The notes: generated by a model not told the origin, from the sequence alone. DNA of 64,000 bases from Listeria cossartiae subsp. cossartiae (GCF_014224155.1 NZ_JAASUI010000001.1:372001-436000), one strand, 5' to 3'; positions 50,418 through 60,458 are shown, numbered from the stretch's first letter. Numbers and translations: made by a program.

Positions 50418-52295
50418 ATGAAAGCATGGATGAAGCAGAATTGGCAATTTATAACGACTGGTATTAGTGGGGTTTTGATTATTATTGGTTGTTTAGTCGG
50501 CAGTGATGTCGGTGATTTTTGGACAGCAGTCATTTTCCTGAGTGCGTTTATTATTGGGGGTTTTGAGCAGGCTAAAGAAGGAATTCAAGCAACCATTAAA
50601 ACGAAAAAATTGAATGTCGAGCTTTTGATGATTTTGGCGGCTACTGGTGCATCGATTATCGGGTACTGGTTTGAAGGCGCGATACTTATTTTTATTTTCT
50701 CTGTTAGTGGGGCGTTGGAAGCTTATACGACGAATAAAAGTAAACGCGAAATCACGAAATTAATGGCTTTTCAACCAGAACGCGCTTTTCGTTTACTTGC
50801 GGATGGCGATTTGGAGGAAGTTGCAGCGAAAGATTTGCAACTTGATGATATGGTATTGGTTCGGCCGGGGGAGAGTGTTCCGATTGATGGGGTGATTGTT
50901 CGTGGTTCGACAACGTTAAATGAAGCGGCGATCAATGGCGAATCTGTGCCAGCGACGAAAACGATTGGGGCGGACGTATTTGGCGGGACGGTCAATGTGA
51001 GTAGCGCCATCACAGTCAAAGTAACGCAAACGTTTGATAATACGATTTTCAGTAAAATTATTCGGTTGGTTGAAACGGCTCAAAGCGAACCTTCGAAAAC
51101 AGCGCGTTTTATTGAACGATTTGAGGATGCGTATGTAAAAGCAGTGCTATTATTTGTATTAGTAATGATGTTTTTACCGCATTTCGCATTAGGTTGGTCG
51201 TGGAATGAAACGTTTTACCGGGCGATGGTTTTATTAACGGTTGCATCCCCTTGTGCGCTAGTGGCTTCGGTAACGCCGGCAACGTTAGCGGCAATTTCTA
51301 ACGGCGCGCGCCATGGGATTTTATTTAAAGGCGGCGTACATTTGGAAAATTTGCGTGGTGTAAAGGCAATTGCATTTGATAAAACAGGGACGCTGACCAA
51401 TGGGACACCCGAACTTACGGACCGATTATTCGCAGAAAATGTTGATAAACAGCAAGTAATCAATGTGGTTGCTGCGATGGAACGGCAATCTTTACATCCG
51501 TTAGCTGCGGCGATAACGCAAGATTTAGAAGCAGAAATCACCGAAAAATTAGCGGGAATGGAAGTGACGGATATGCCTGGTTGGGGCGTGAAAGCGGAAT
51601 ATAACGGGGAAACATGGCAAGTTGGTAAGGCTGGTTTTGTCGGCACAGAAGCGGCGGCTAAATTTTCCAATGGTGCGTTTGAACGACTTGCTAGTGAAGG
51701 GAAGACGATTGTTTATGTCGCTCGAAATGGGGCTGTTTTAGCAATGTTTGCCCTGAAAGATACTTGTCGCCCTGAAGCAATTCGCACGATCAAAGCACTT
51801 CAAGCAAAAGGGATTAAAACGATAATGGTGACAGGCGATAACGAACAAACTGGCGCGGCAATTCAAGCTGAACTAGGGATGGATTATGTCGTATCTGGTT
51901 GCTTACCGGAGAAAAAAGTGGATGTGTTAAAAGAATTATCGACTACTTATGGTAGCGTGGCAATGGTCGGTGACGGAATCAATGATGCCCCGGCGCTTGC
52001 TCATGCGGCTGTTGGGATTGCGATGGGCGAGGGAACGGATATCGCGATGGAAACAGCGGATGTCGTTTTAATGAAAAATGACTTAGAGAAAATCCCTTAT
52101 GCTTATACGCTTTCTGACCGACTTCACTGGATTAGTTGGCAAAATATTTGTTTCGCCATTGCGGTAATTCTTGTTCTTATCACGGCAAACGTTTTCCAAT
52201 TAATCAATTTACCATTTGGGGTTGTAGGGCATGAAGGAAGTACGATTCTGGTTATTTTAAATGGACTTAGACTTCTTCGGACCAACCGAAAATAG
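50418..52295 (+). CDS. frvA: P1B-type metal efflux ATPase FrvA
   Basis: 625 residues: N-terminal helices, actuator loop NGESVPA, the metal-site SPCALV motif in helix 6 (about 276), phosphorylation motif DKTGTLTNG (Asp about 320), VTGDNEQTG and the hinge GDGINDAPAL. No N-terminal CxxC metal-binding domain. FrvA (lmo0641) is the Fur-regulated virulence factor reported as a P1B4 Fe(II) exporter; the sequence and its Fur/PerR-like sites match. The start at 50418 is chosen for GGAGAGG nearby. Confidence 0.93.
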   Translation: MKAWMKQNWQFITTGISGVLIIIGCLVGSDVGDFWTAVIFLSAFIIGGFEQAKEGIQATIKTKKLNVELLMILAATGASIIGYWFEGAILIFIFSVSGALEAYTTNKSKREITKLMAFQPERAFRLLADGDLEEVAAKDLQLDDMVLVRPGESVPIDGVIVRGSTTLNEAAINGESVPATKTIGADVFGGTVNVSSAITVKVTQTFDNTIFSKIIRLVETAQSEPSKTARFIERFEDAYVKAVLLFVLVMMFLPHFALGWSWNETFYRAMVLLTVASPCALVASVTPATLAAISNGARHGILFKGGVHLENLRGVKAIAFDKTGTLTNGTPELTDRLFAENVDKQQVINVVAAMERQSLHPLAAAITQDLEAEITEKLAGMEVTDMPGWGVKAEYNGETWQVGKAGFVGTEAAAKFSNGAFERLASEGKTIVYVARNGAVLAMFALKDTCRPEAIRTIKALQAKGIKTIMVTGDNEQTGAAIQAELGMDYVVSGCLPEKKVDVLKELSTTYGSVAMVGDGINDAPALAHAAVGIAMGEGTDIAMETADVVLMKNDLEKIPYAYTLSDRLHWISWQNICFAIAVILVLITANVFQLINLPFGVVGHEGSTILVILNGLRLLRTNRK

Positions 52296-52316
52296 TGATT
52301 TATTTGACTGCTCGTC

Positions 52317-52352
52317 TATTCCTAGTCTAAGATAGATGAGCAGTTTCTTTTT
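52317..52352 (+). terminator. Terminator of frvA
   Basis: ACTGCTCgTCTAT / ATAGATGAGCAGT stem followed by T-rich tail. Confidence 0.83.
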
Positions 52353-52393
52353 GCGGAAAAAGGGGTATTGCATGATAGATTGGAGATGAGTGC

Positions 52394-53122
52394 ATGAAGA
52401 AAATCAACTGGACACAATGGATAGCACTATTTGTTTTTGCGTCAATGGGGATTTCCGTGGTCTTTACTATTTACGAAATTTTCACCGCACCAATAAAGCA
52501 GCCGGCAACCGGGCCGCATGTGACATTACGAGGGGATTATATATTTTTACTTTTTGAAATTTTGTTAGGAATTTTTATTTTGCTGTTACCTTCAATTATT
52601 GCACGTCGCTTTAAATTTGAAATACCGGGCCTTGTGTACATTTTGTTTATTGTTTTTCTGTACGGCTCGATTTACCTTGGTACTGTTCAAAAATTCTACT
52701 CAACCGTGCCACATTGGGACAAAATTTTACATACGTTTAGTGGGGCGATGCTTGGGGCAATTGGTTTTTCGTTCGTCAGCTTGCTTAATGCCAACGATAA
52801 AGTAGTGATGAAACTGAAACCGGGCTTTATAGCTGTTTTTGCGTTTTGTTTCGCGGTAACAATGGGGGCTTTCTGGGAAGTGTATGAATATACGTTTGAC
52901 GGGATTCTAAACCTCAATATGCAGCGTTATAACCTGTCCAATGGCACACCGCTCACTGGCCGTGCCGCACTAGAAGACACGATGACGGATATTATTGTCG
53001 ATATTATCGGCGCACTATTTATCGTCATTGTTGGCTATTTTGCACTGAAAAAAGGCCGGCCTTGGATGGAACGCTTTGAATTTAAACGGAAAAATTGGAA
53101 AAAAGAACCAAAGAAAAAATAA
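52394..53122 (+). CDS. Polytopic membrane protein (YjdF/DUF2238-like)
   Basis: 242 residues with about six membrane helices and conserved-looking PHWDKILHTFSGAMLGAIGF (about 104-123) and GAFWEVYEYTFDG segments rich in His, Asp and Glu, as in the DUF2238/YjdF family. Function unknown. A Lys-rich tail closes it. A ribosome site (TTGGAGATGAGTGC) precedes the ATG. Monocistronic. Confidence 0.78.
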   Translation: MKKINWTQWIALFVFASMGISVVFTIYEIFTAPIKQPATGPHVTLRGDYIFLLFEILLGIFILLLPSIIARRFKFEIPGLVYILFIVFLYGSIYLGTVQKFYSTVPHWDKILHTFSGAMLGAIGFSFVSLLNANDKVVMKLKPGFIAVFAFCFAVTMGAFWEVYEYTFDGILNLNMQRYNLSNGTPLTGRAALEDTMTDIIVDIIGALFIVIVGYFALKKGRPWMERFEFKRKNWKKEPKKK

Positions 53123-53131
53123 TCATAACAG

Positions 53132-53164
53132 AGCATCTGCGCGAATCGGCGGATGCTTTTTTAG
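53132..53164 (+). terminator. Terminator
   Basis: AGCATCTGCGC / GGCGGATGCT stem with T-run. Confidence 0.85.
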
Positions 53165-53266
53165 TTGCACAAAAACGCCAACAACTTTGGGTCTCTGAAA
53201 CGATTGACTGGTTCTTCAAACTTTTCTACACTTAAAATGAGAAGAAAACTTTGAAGGAGTGAGGAA

Positions 53267-53917
53267 ATGTTTTTAGATACGGGGAATTTAGAGGAAATAA
53301 AGAAAGCGCTTCAATTTCCGTTTTTTGAAGGTGTAACTACTAATCCGACCATTTTATTAAAAGAAAATCAGCCGAGAAAAACGCATATCGCCAACATTCC
53401 CGCAAAATTAGTATTTGTTCAAGCGGCTGGGCTAACGGAAGCTGAAATCTGGGAAGACATAGCGCGAATTCAAGCAATTGAGCCGGCAGAAGGTACTGCG
53501 ATTGGTTTGAAAATTCCGGCCCATGAAGCTGGCGTCCAAGTGATCGCTAAAGTGCGCGCTAAGTTTCCAGATGCAATCATTCTTGCAACTGCGATTTTCT
53601 CATCTGAACAAGGCTACATTGCCGCACTTTCCGGGGCTGATTATTTAGCGCCGTATTACAATCGCATGGAAGTAAGTGGGTTAGATGCAGCGAAAACAAT
53701 CGCAGAACTGCGCTACGTGTTAGATTTGCAAGGTCTTGAAGACGTGAAAATCATGGGAGCGAGTTTTAAAAATAGTCGCCAAATCATGCAGGCTCTAGCA
53801 AGTGGGGCGGATACAGTGACAATTAGCTACGACTTATTCTTACAAATGATGAACAAGCCACTGGCACTTGAAAGCATTGAAAAATTTAACGAACATCATG
53901 CCGCTTTACCAAAATGA
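53267..53917 (+). CDS. Transaldolase / fructose-6-phosphate aldolase-like protein
   Basis: 216 residues, the short TalC/Fsa-type: FLDTGNLEEIKKAL, GVTTNPTIL, the Schiff-base lysine in GLKIPA (about 84), YLAPYYNRM, and IMGASFKNSRQI. It should interconvert sugar phosphates in the cytosol. GAAGGAG precedes the ATG. Single gene between terminators. Confidence 0.92.
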   Translation: MFLDTGNLEEIKKALQFPFFEGVTTNPTILLKENQPRKTHIANIPAKLVFVQAAGLTEAEIWEDIARIQAIEPAEGTAIGLKIPAHEAGVQVIAKVRAKFPDAIILATAIFSSEQGYIAALSGADYLAPYYNRMEVSGLDAAKTIAELRYVLDLQGLEDVKIMGASFKNSRQIMQALASGADTVTISYDLFLQMMNKPLALESIEKFNEHHAALPK

Positions 53918-53920
53918 GTA

Positions 53921-53960
53921 AAAAAGGAAGTATCCAGCAAATCCGGATACTTCCTTTTGT
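53921..53960. terminator. Bidirectional terminator
   Basis: AAAAGGAAGTATCC / GGATACTTCCTTTT stem between converging genes. Confidence 0.88.
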
Positions 53961-55781
53961 TTATTTATCTTCGTCTCGTAATGGTAAATTGTTTACGTAG
54001 CTATCGGAATACTGCAAGAGTTTTCGGCTAGCGTCAAAGCGTTTCTTGACTTCACTCGAAAGTTCTTTATTCGTACCATCGTAGTTTGTTGCTTCGCCAG
54101 TTTCGAAACTTTCGTCTGGTTGGTACATATACGAATTAGTGAAATAGCTTCCTTCTGGCATTGTATAGCGTTCGGGAACGTAATTGTTGGATGAATTGAG
54201 GATATCAGTGCCGAACATAATTTGATTGCCAGTATCAATACCGAGTAAATTCATCACAGTTGGCATAATATCAATTTCGCCGCCGACATTGTTGATTTCG
54301 CCAGGTTTTTCCATGCCAGGATAGTGCAAGAAGAACGGGATACGGTAATCATCGGCCGGGTCAGCTTTAAGCTCGGTAGAACGATTGACGTATTTTTTTT
54401 GTTCCTCAGGTAGTTGATCGGTTTTGATAATGTGGTGATCTCCGTAGAAAACAACGACAGAATCATCCCAAATACCGCTATCTTTCAGTTTTTGGATGAA
54501 CTCACCAAGTTGTTTGTCTGCATAATGAACCGCTTCGAAATAGTTACCAAGCTCTGTATCTTTTAAATCGTCTGGTAAAGTAATTTCTTGCTTGTCTTCT
54601 GGAATATCAAATGGCATATGGCTACTTACGCTAATTAATTGCGCATAGAATTTTTGATTATTCTTATATTGCTCTTCTAAAATCGGGAAGGCTTTATTGT
54701 AAAGCACTTCATCACTAGGAGAGAAGCCAATCACGTCTTCATCACCAAAGAATTTACGATCATAAAACTTATCAAATCCAACAGCAGGATAAAATTCATC
54801 GCGATTATAAAAACTAGCATCATTTGTATGGAAGGTCGCAGTTTTATAATCATTTTTACCAAGCAAACGTGGCATGGACGGGATTACCCGGTCGCCATAT
54901 GTTTGAGTGTTGGTGTAATAGCCACTTGGGAAAGTCGACGTATAAACGGACCATTCCGCATCGGCCGTATTGGATTTAGAAACCGTTTGGAAAAATTGGT
55001 TGGAATACATTGTTTCGTTTTGTAAACTGTCTAATGTTGGCGTAATCGATTGGCCGTTAATTTTGACGTTCGTTAAATTACGCTGGAATGACTCGAGTTG
55101 AACGATGATAAGATTTTTACCTTTAGCGGCACCGAAGTAGTCAGGATTCGACTTGACGGTTACACCTTTAATATCATTGACGTTTTTGGCGGTAATATCC
55201 GCGGCTTTAACATGGTCGGCGCCAGTAAGTGCGGTACTAATATTAAACGTGAAAATCCCCATTCGTTTTGCTCGTTTGGAGTCACTTATAATGTTTTGTT
55301 GCATCATGAAATACGTAAAACCACTTAAAACAAGCAAAGTACTCACAAAAGATACGCCATAAACGCGGCTAGTTAGTCGGAAGGACGGGAAATCATGTCC
55401 TTTTTTAATGTTGAAGTAGAGAATAAATGGTAGTAAAACAATATCTAGGATGTATAACCAGTCAGTTCCGTTTAGTAGGCTAGTGGCACTGTTTTTAACG
55501 ACGCCAACTTCGCCGATAAGGGAGAAGCTGTGGTACGTCGGAACTTCATTATAAAACCGGGCATAAAGCACACAAACGAGCATTAAAATCCCGATAAATA
55601 AAGACATTCCTGCATACCAATAAATATGCGAACGAACCGGTGCAAATAAATGAATCAGTCCAAGAAGTAATACGATAAACAGCAGGTCCATCCCAAGTGC
55701 CAAGAAGTTAGGATCTTTAAAAATCTGGAAATAGGCAAAAGTGAACTTACCAATAATTAATAGAAAATAAAATAAAATCAA
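53961..55781 (-). CDS. ltaP: Lipoteichoic acid primase LtaP
   Basis: About 606 residues: five membrane helices (to about 190) and an extracellular LtaS-type sulfatase-fold domain with a nucleophile Thr in SKSNTADAEW, FHTNDASFYNRDEF, and YGDHHI metal ligands. In L. monocytogenes LtaP (lmo0644) makes the primer glycerolphosphate-glycolipid for LtaS; assignment over LtaS rests on context. The start is uncertain: TTG at 55781 has AGAGG 7 nt upstream, while an ATG at 55802 lacks a clear ribosome site. Confidence 0.88.
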   Translation of the reverse strand: MILFYFLLIIGKFTFAYFQIFKDPNFLALGMDLLFIVLLLGLIHLFAPVRSHIYWYAGMSLFIGILMLVCVLYARFYNEVPTYHSFSLIGEVGVVKNSATSLLNGTDWLYILDIVLLPFILYFNIKKGHDFPSFRLTSRVYGVSFVSTLLVLSGFTYFMMQQNIISDSKRAKRMGIFTFNISTALTGADHVKAADITAKNVNDIKGVTVKSNPDYFGAAKGKNLIIVQLESFQRNLTNVKINGQSITPTLDSLQNETMYSNQFFQTVSKSNTADAEWSVYTSTFPSGYYTNTQTYGDRVIPSMPRLLGKNDYKTATFHTNDASFYNRDEFYPAVGFDKFYDRKFFGDEDVIGFSPSDEVLYNKAFPILEEQYKNNQKFYAQLISVSSHMPFDIPEDKQEITLPDDLKDTELGNYFEAVHYADKQLGEFIQKLKDSGIWDDSVVVFYGDHHIIKTDQLPEEQKKYVNRSTELKADPADDYRIPFFLHYPGMEKPGEINNVGGEIDIMPTVMNLLGIDTGNQIMFGTDILNSSNNYVPERYTMPEGSYFTNSYMYQPDESFETGEATNYDGTNKELSSEVKKRFDASRKLLQYSDSYVNNLPLRDEDK

Positions 55782-56015
55782 CTGAATTCCTCTTTCTAGC
55801 ATGCTTTGTGAGAAATACGCACAAATCCATTCCTTCTAATTTTAGCTCAATCGTGCGAACAGTGCAAATCATGAAAGATGATTCTGATATATTTGGGTAA
55901 TAGGTTCTAGTTTAGGAAAGATTAATTAGTTTTTGTGTTTTTTTTCACAACTCTATTGACCTTTAAAGTGTAAAAGTATACTATTTTAGAAGACAATAAA
56001 AAGGTAGGAGACAAA

Positions 56016-57407
56016 ATGAATTCATTATTTAGAAGAAAACCAATTGAAGATTTAATGCAAAATAAAAGTGGAAGTACACATTTAAAACAAACTTTGGGCC
56101 CGTTTGATTTGACGCTGCTTGGCGTTGGGGCAATAGTTGGGACAGGGATTTTTATTTTACCTGGGACAGTGGCTGCGAATAATGCTGGGCCGGCGATTAT
56201 CTTTTCGTTTGTGATTGCGGCGATAGTTTGTGCGATTGCAGCAATGTGTTATTCCGAGTTCGCGTCTAGTGTTCCCGTTGCCGGGAGTGCCTATACGTAT
56301 GGTTATGTCGTATTTGGGGAGTTAATTGGCTGGTTACTTGGTTGGGCGCTTATTTTGGAGTACGGCCTTGCTGTGGCTTCTGTTGCGAGCGGTTGGTCTT
56401 CTTATTTGAATGCGCTGCTTTCTGGGTTCCATGTTTCGATTCCAAAAGCGATATCTGGGCCTTTTAATCCAGAAGTAGGTACATTTATTAATTTACCGGC
56501 GATTATTATTGTGCTTGTCATTGCCTTTTTATTAACGCTTGGAATAAAAGAGTCAACGCGCGTGAATACAATTATGGTTGCTCTTAAAGTGGGTGTTATT
56601 TTACTTTTCTTAGTGGTTGGCGTGTTTTATGTTAAACCGGATAATTGGCAACCGTTTATGCCGTTTGGAATGAGTGGTGTGATGAACGGGGCGGCGTTAG
56701 TCTTTTTCGCTTATTTAGGTTTTGATGCGGTATCGTCAGCGGCGGAGGAAGTGAAAAATCCACAGCGAACAATGCCGATTGGAATTATCGGTTCGCTACT
56801 AATTTGTACGGTATTATATGTTGCGGTTTCCGCTGTTTTAACTGGAATGGTACCTTACACAGATTTAAACGTAACCGATCCAGTAGCCTATGCTTTACAA
56901 GTAATTAATCAAGATTGGGTCGCTGGAATTGTGTCACTTGGCGCGGTTGTTGGGATGATTACGGTTATTTTAGTGATGAGTTACGGCGCGACACGACTAA
57001 TTTTCGCCATGGGTCGTGATGGTTTATTGCCAAAAGTACTCGCTGAAATTAACCCGAAATACAAAACACCTGTTAAAAACACTTGGATTTTTGCGGTGAT
57101 AGTCGCGATTATTAGTGGGCTTGTTCCATTAAATAAATTAGCAGAATTAGTCAATATTGGGACACTTTTAGCATTCATGATGGTGTCAATTGGTATTATT
57201 TTCTTACGTAAAAATAAAAATATTCAAGCTCGAGGTTTTAAAGTACCATTTTATCCAGTATTACCAATCGTGTCGTTTCTATTATGTGCGTTTTTAATTA
57301 GCCGTTTATCCGTTCATACGTGGATTCTTTGCGGGATTTGGTTTGTTATCGGCTTAATTGTGTATTTTGCATATGGTAGAAATCACAGTGAATTACTTAA
57401 AAAATAA
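56016..57407 (+). CDS. APC family amino acid permease
   Basis: 463 residues with twelve membrane helices and the APC consensus (GAIVGTGIFILPGTVAANNAGPAIIFSF near 35-62; FFAYLGFDAVSSAAEEVKNPQRTMPIGI near 225-250). It is of the cationic amino acid (CAT/YfnA) subgroup. GGTAGGAG precedes the ATG. A TTGACC/TATACT promoter with short spacing lies upstream. Confidence 0.93.
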   Translation: MNSLFRRKPIEDLMQNKSGSTHLKQTLGPFDLTLLGVGAIVGTGIFILPGTVAANNAGPAIIFSFVIAAIVCAIAAMCYSEFASSVPVAGSAYTYGYVVFGELIGWLLGWALILEYGLAVASVASGWSSYLNALLSGFHVSIPKAISGPFNPEVGTFINLPAIIIVLVIAFLLTLGIKESTRVNTIMVALKVGVILLFLVVGVFYVKPDNWQPFMPFGMSGVMNGAALVFFAYLGFDAVSSAAEEVKNPQRTMPIGIIGSLLICTVLYVAVSAVLTGMVPYTDLNVTDPVAYALQVINQDWVAGIVSLGAVVGMITVILVMSYGATRLIFAMGRDGLLPKVLAEINPKYKTPVKNTWIFAVIVAIISGLVPLNKLAELVNIGTLLAFMMVSIGIIFLRKNKNIQARGFKVPFYPVLPIVSFLLCAFLISRLSVHTWILCGIWFVIGLIVYFAYGRNHSELLKK

Positions 57408-57434
57408 TTAACTTACTTTTTGTAAGTCGTTTTA

Positions 57435-57477
57435 TTGGAATTCGAACGCTCCTTGTGTTGTAATGAATGTATTACAA
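57435..57477 (+). promoter_or_regulatory. Promoter and operator of the glyoxalase gene
   Basis: TTGGAA, 18 nt, TGTAAT (57459-57464). The inverted repeat TTGTAAT-gaatgt-ATTACAA (57458-57477) covers the -10 and start region, a likely repressor site. Confidence 0.55.
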
Positions 57478-57493
57478 TAAAAGGAGCGTTTTT
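57445..57493 (+). terminator. Hairpin covering the glyoxalase ribosome site
   Basis: AACGCTCCTT (57445-57454) pairs with AAGGAGCGTT (57481-57490), with TTGTAAT/ATTACAA stacked inside, followed by TTT. It can terminate read-through from the permease gene and would hide the AAAGGAG of the next gene in such transcripts. Confidence 0.65.
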
Positions 57494-57496
57494 AAC

Positions 57497-58336
57497 ATGG
57501 GAGCAATTAGTGAAAAATTACGACTTGGCGAAGTGGTATTAAATGTTGGTCATTTAAAAGAGATGGCGGGATTTTATCAAGAAGTTATTGGTTTGACGTT
57601 ATTAGAGGAAAATGAGCGAATGGCGAGACTTGGCGTGAGTGGTTCTGATGAGGCGTTACTTGTGCTTAAAAAAATTGATCATGCCGTGGTTCCGGAAGTA
57701 CCCCGTATTGGCTTGTTTCATACGGCGTTTCTTCTGCCAACGCGGGAAAGTTTGGCGGATGTACTTACACACTTGGCTAAGTCAGGTTATCCGATTGATG
57801 GTGCTGGCGATCATGCTTATAGTGAGGCACTTTATTTACATGATATTGAAGGAAATGGTATTGAAATTTATGCCGACCGTCCCAAAAATGAATGGATGCG
57901 CGATGGTGAGGGTAACTTGCCAATGGTAACCGAACAAGTGGATGTGGATGGGTTGCTACAAATGGCGACAGGGAAACCTTTTACTGGGATGCCAAGTGGA
58001 ACGATTATCGGTCATGTGCATTTGCAAGTGGCTGATGCAGATAAGGCGGAAGAATTCTACAAAGAAGCACTAGGAATGAATTTGACTACCGCTATTCCAT
58101 CCGCAAGATTTTTTGCAGCTGGCGATTATCATCATCATATTGGCTCTAATGTGTGGGCGGGACGCAATTTGGAAAATCGTCACGAAAATGAAGTAGGACT
58201 TGCTTGGTTTACGATTATAACGCCTGACAAAGAAGTGATAACGTCTAACTTAGAACAACAAGGATATGAAGTGAAACGATTTGAAAATACCATTTCAGTG
58301 ACTGATTCGAACGGTATTAAGATTCATTTTAAATAA
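57497..58336 (+). CDS. VOC family dioxygenase/glyoxalase (CatE-like)
   Basis: 279 residues with two VOC modules: LGEVVLNVGHLKEMAGFYQEVIGL (about 9-32) and IIGHVHLQVADADKAEEFYKEALGM (about 170-195), with HDIEGNGIEIY-type metal ligands. It resembles B. subtilis CatE catechol 2,3-dioxygenase, which is induced by quinones. The start at 57497 follows AAAGGAG; the open frame is ten codons longer but would cross the operator. Confidence 0.88.
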   Translation: MGAISEKLRLGEVVLNVGHLKEMAGFYQEVIGLTLLEENERMARLGVSGSDEALLVLKKIDHAVVPEVPRIGLFHTAFLLPTRESLADVLTHLAKSGYPIDGAGDHAYSEALYLHDIEGNGIEIYADRPKNEWMRDGEGNLPMVTEQVDVDGLLQMATGKPFTGMPSGTIIGHVHLQVADADKAEEFYKEALGMNLTTAIPSARFFAAGDYHHHIGSNVWAGRNLENRHENEVGLAWFTIITPDKEVITSNLEQQGYEVKRFENTISVTDSNGIKIHFK

Positions 58337-58342
58337 AAAAAG

Positions 58343-58380
58343 AACTGTTTAAGCGAAAAATGAGCTTAAACAGTTTTTTG
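58343..58380 (+). terminator. Terminator
   Basis: AACTGTTTAAGC / GCTTAAACAGTT stem followed by T-run. Confidence 0.87.
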
Positions 58381-58419
58381 ATGCGATAATAAGGGAAAGG
58401 TAGATTAGACTAATTATTT

Positions 58420-58710
58420 TTAATGTTTACGTTGAAAGGATTTCTTGAAAAACCAATTGCTTGATTGAAAAATGGTTTGGAAGATTAAAACGATACCAAT
58501 TCCAAGTGTTAAATAAGAAAGCGCTAAGGCTGCATTGTCTGGGAATGAATTTTGTACAGCGAGAAAGGTAATAAAGAAGCCGCTATTGGCACAAAATGCT
58601 ATCCAGAACCAAGATATACCACTAAGTTTGCTTACTACAAAAGAAAAGCCAGAGACAGTTGCTGCTAAAACAATTCCTGTAACTATCATAGACGTAAATT
58701 CCATTTTCAT
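58420..58710 (-). CDS. Small three-helix membrane protein
   Basis: 96 residues with three membrane helices and a basic C-terminus (KKSFQRKH). Not recognised. GGAGCGATG provides a ribosome site. It is divergent from the CorA-like gene. Confidence 0.72.
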   Translation of the reverse strand: MKMEFTSMIVTGIVLAATVSGFSFVVSKLSGISWFWIAFCANSGFFITFLAVQNSFPDNAALALSYLTLGIGIVLIFQTIFQSSNWFFKKSFQRKH

Positions 58711-58801
58711 CGCTCCTTTGTCATAAATGAATTATTATTAATAATAATGTAACATAAATGAAATATTTTGTAAAGAAAATACAAAGAAGGGGGATATACA
58801 G

Positions 58802-59752
58802 ATGATTGAATTTTTTAAAACGACCAATGAAAAAATGGAGCAACTTTCTACTTTGGAAGACGGTTGTTGGGTAAAAGTGACTGCTCCAACTGATGAAGAA
58901 ATTGAAATATTAAGCAAAGAAATGGATGTGCCAAAACCATATATTTTAGATGCACTGGACTCTGAGGAGCGTTCTCGAATTGAGTTGAAGCGGGCTGAGC
59001 AAGATGTGAGACATTCGCTAGTCATTGTGGATTACCCATACGAATCAAAAGATGAGCTAGGCTATGCGATGTATGAAACGCTTCCGATTGGGATTGTTCT
59101 GACTAGAAAACATCTTGTAACGATAACGTTGCGCGACTTACCGATCCTAGAAGATGTGCAATCTATGAAGTTAGAAGAATACGATACAACCAATCATAAG
59201 CAATTTTTGTTAAAATTATTGTATGCTGTATCTTATTATTACCTCAAATACTTAAATCAAATCATTAAACAGACAAATAATTTAGAAATCCAGATTAAAC
59301 AGTCGATGAAAAACGAGCAACTGTATGCTTTTATGGCGGTTCAGAAAAGTTTAGTGTTTTTTGCAACAGCGCTTCAATCCAATAAAGCCATTCTTGATAA
59401 AATGGAAGATGTGGAACATTTTATGCAGCAAGAAGATAATCATGATTTGCTCAGAGATGTTATTATTGAAAATAAGCAAGCAATTGCGATGACGGATACA
59501 TATACGCAAATAATTAGCGGCATGTCGGATGTATTTTCTTCGGTTATTTCGAACAATTTGAATATCGTGATGAAATTTTTAACATCATTTACGATTATTT
59601 TGTCATTACCAACGATTGTGGCGAGTATTTATGGGATGAATATTAAGTTGCCATTTATGCATAATGAGCACGCATTTGCGTTAATTCTTTTATTTACGCT
59701 ATTAATTACGACGGGAGTAACCGTGATTTTTTGGCGTAGAAAATACTTTTAA
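58802..59752 (+). CDS. CorA family divalent cation transporter
   Basis: 316 residues: a cytoplasmic alpha/beta domain, a long helix, two C-terminal membrane helices and the pore motif YGMN (about residue 279). GGGGG lies 8 nt before the ATG. It transports Mg2+ or related ions. It is followed closely (about 23 nt) by a GntR gene. Confidence 0.93.
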   Translation: MIEFFKTTNEKMEQLSTLEDGCWVKVTAPTDEEIEILSKEMDVPKPYILDALDSEERSRIELKRAEQDVRHSLVIVDYPYESKDELGYAMYETLPIGIVLTRKHLVTITLRDLPILEDVQSMKLEEYDTTNHKQFLLKLLYAVSYYYLKYLNQIIKQTNNLEIQIKQSMKNEQLYAFMAVQKSLVFFATALQSNKAILDKMEDVEHFMQQEDNHDLLRDVIIENKQAIAMTDTYTQIISGMSDVFSSVISNNLNIVMKFLTSFTIILSLPTIVASIYGMNIKLPFMHNEHAFALILLFTLLITTGVTVIFWRRKYF

Positions 59753-59775
59753 TATATAGAAAACGAGGGATGAGC

Positions 59776-60417
59776 ATGGAAAAACAAACATACGAAAAAT
59801 TAGCATATTATACAATCAAAGAAAAAATTCTCAGTGGAAAGCTTCATGTTGGACAACATATTTCAGAAGCTGGTATTGCAAAAGAATTATCGATTAGTCG
59901 CACGCCAGTCAGAAAAGCAATTGCGGTTTTAGTATCCGAAGAGTTGATCGAATACGAACTAAACCGGGGGGCAATTGTGATCGAAAGCAGTATGAGCGCT
60001 GGTCGTTTTATCGAATTACTAGAAATGGCAGAAATTTTAGTCGCTCAAACCATCGAAAAATGTAAAAATAAAAATTTAACTTATAAACCAGAACAAGGAA
60101 ATGAACTTTTAAAAGAAATGCGAGAAATGCAAAGAGAAGAAGACGTGGATGCGTATTTATCTTTGCTTAGTAAATGGCTGTTGCAATTTGTTGCGCAGTT
60201 GGCCAATAGTTACGCCGAAGATATTGTTCGGAAAATGAAGCGGGATTTCTTTAATAAAGCGCAAAAAGATATTAAAATAATTCCAGTCCTTTTGGAAAAC
60301 GAAACGATGGACGCGCTAGAACAATTATCTTATTATATGGTTGAAAAGAAATATGAGTTAGCAAAAGAGGTAATGCAAAAATTAGTCAATTTGTATATTA
60401 TCCGTACATTTAGATAG
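59776..60417 (+). CDS. GntR family transcriptional regulator (FadR/FCD-like)
   Basis: 213 residues: N-terminal GntR winged helix (YYTIKEKILSGKLHVGQHISEAGIAKELSISRTPVRKAIAVLVSEELIEYE), then an all-helical FCD-like ligand domain. The start at 59776 has GAGGG 6 nt upstream. Paralogue of the 63194 gene; the two flank the YhgE/Pip gene, which one or both may control. Confidence 0.9.
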   Translation: MEKQTYEKLAYYTIKEKILSGKLHVGQHISEAGIAKELSISRTPVRKAIAVLVSEELIEYELNRGAIVIESSMSAGRFIELLEMAEILVAQTIEKCKNKNLTYKPEQGNELLKEMREMQREEDVDAYLSLLSKWLLQFVAQLANSYAEDIVRKMKRDFFNKAQKDIKIIPVLLENETMDALEQLSYYMVEKKYELAKEVMQKLVNLYIIRTFR

Positions 60418-60458
60418 TATTTCTAAAATGATTTGCTTGAAAACAGGGGGTGCTTTTA

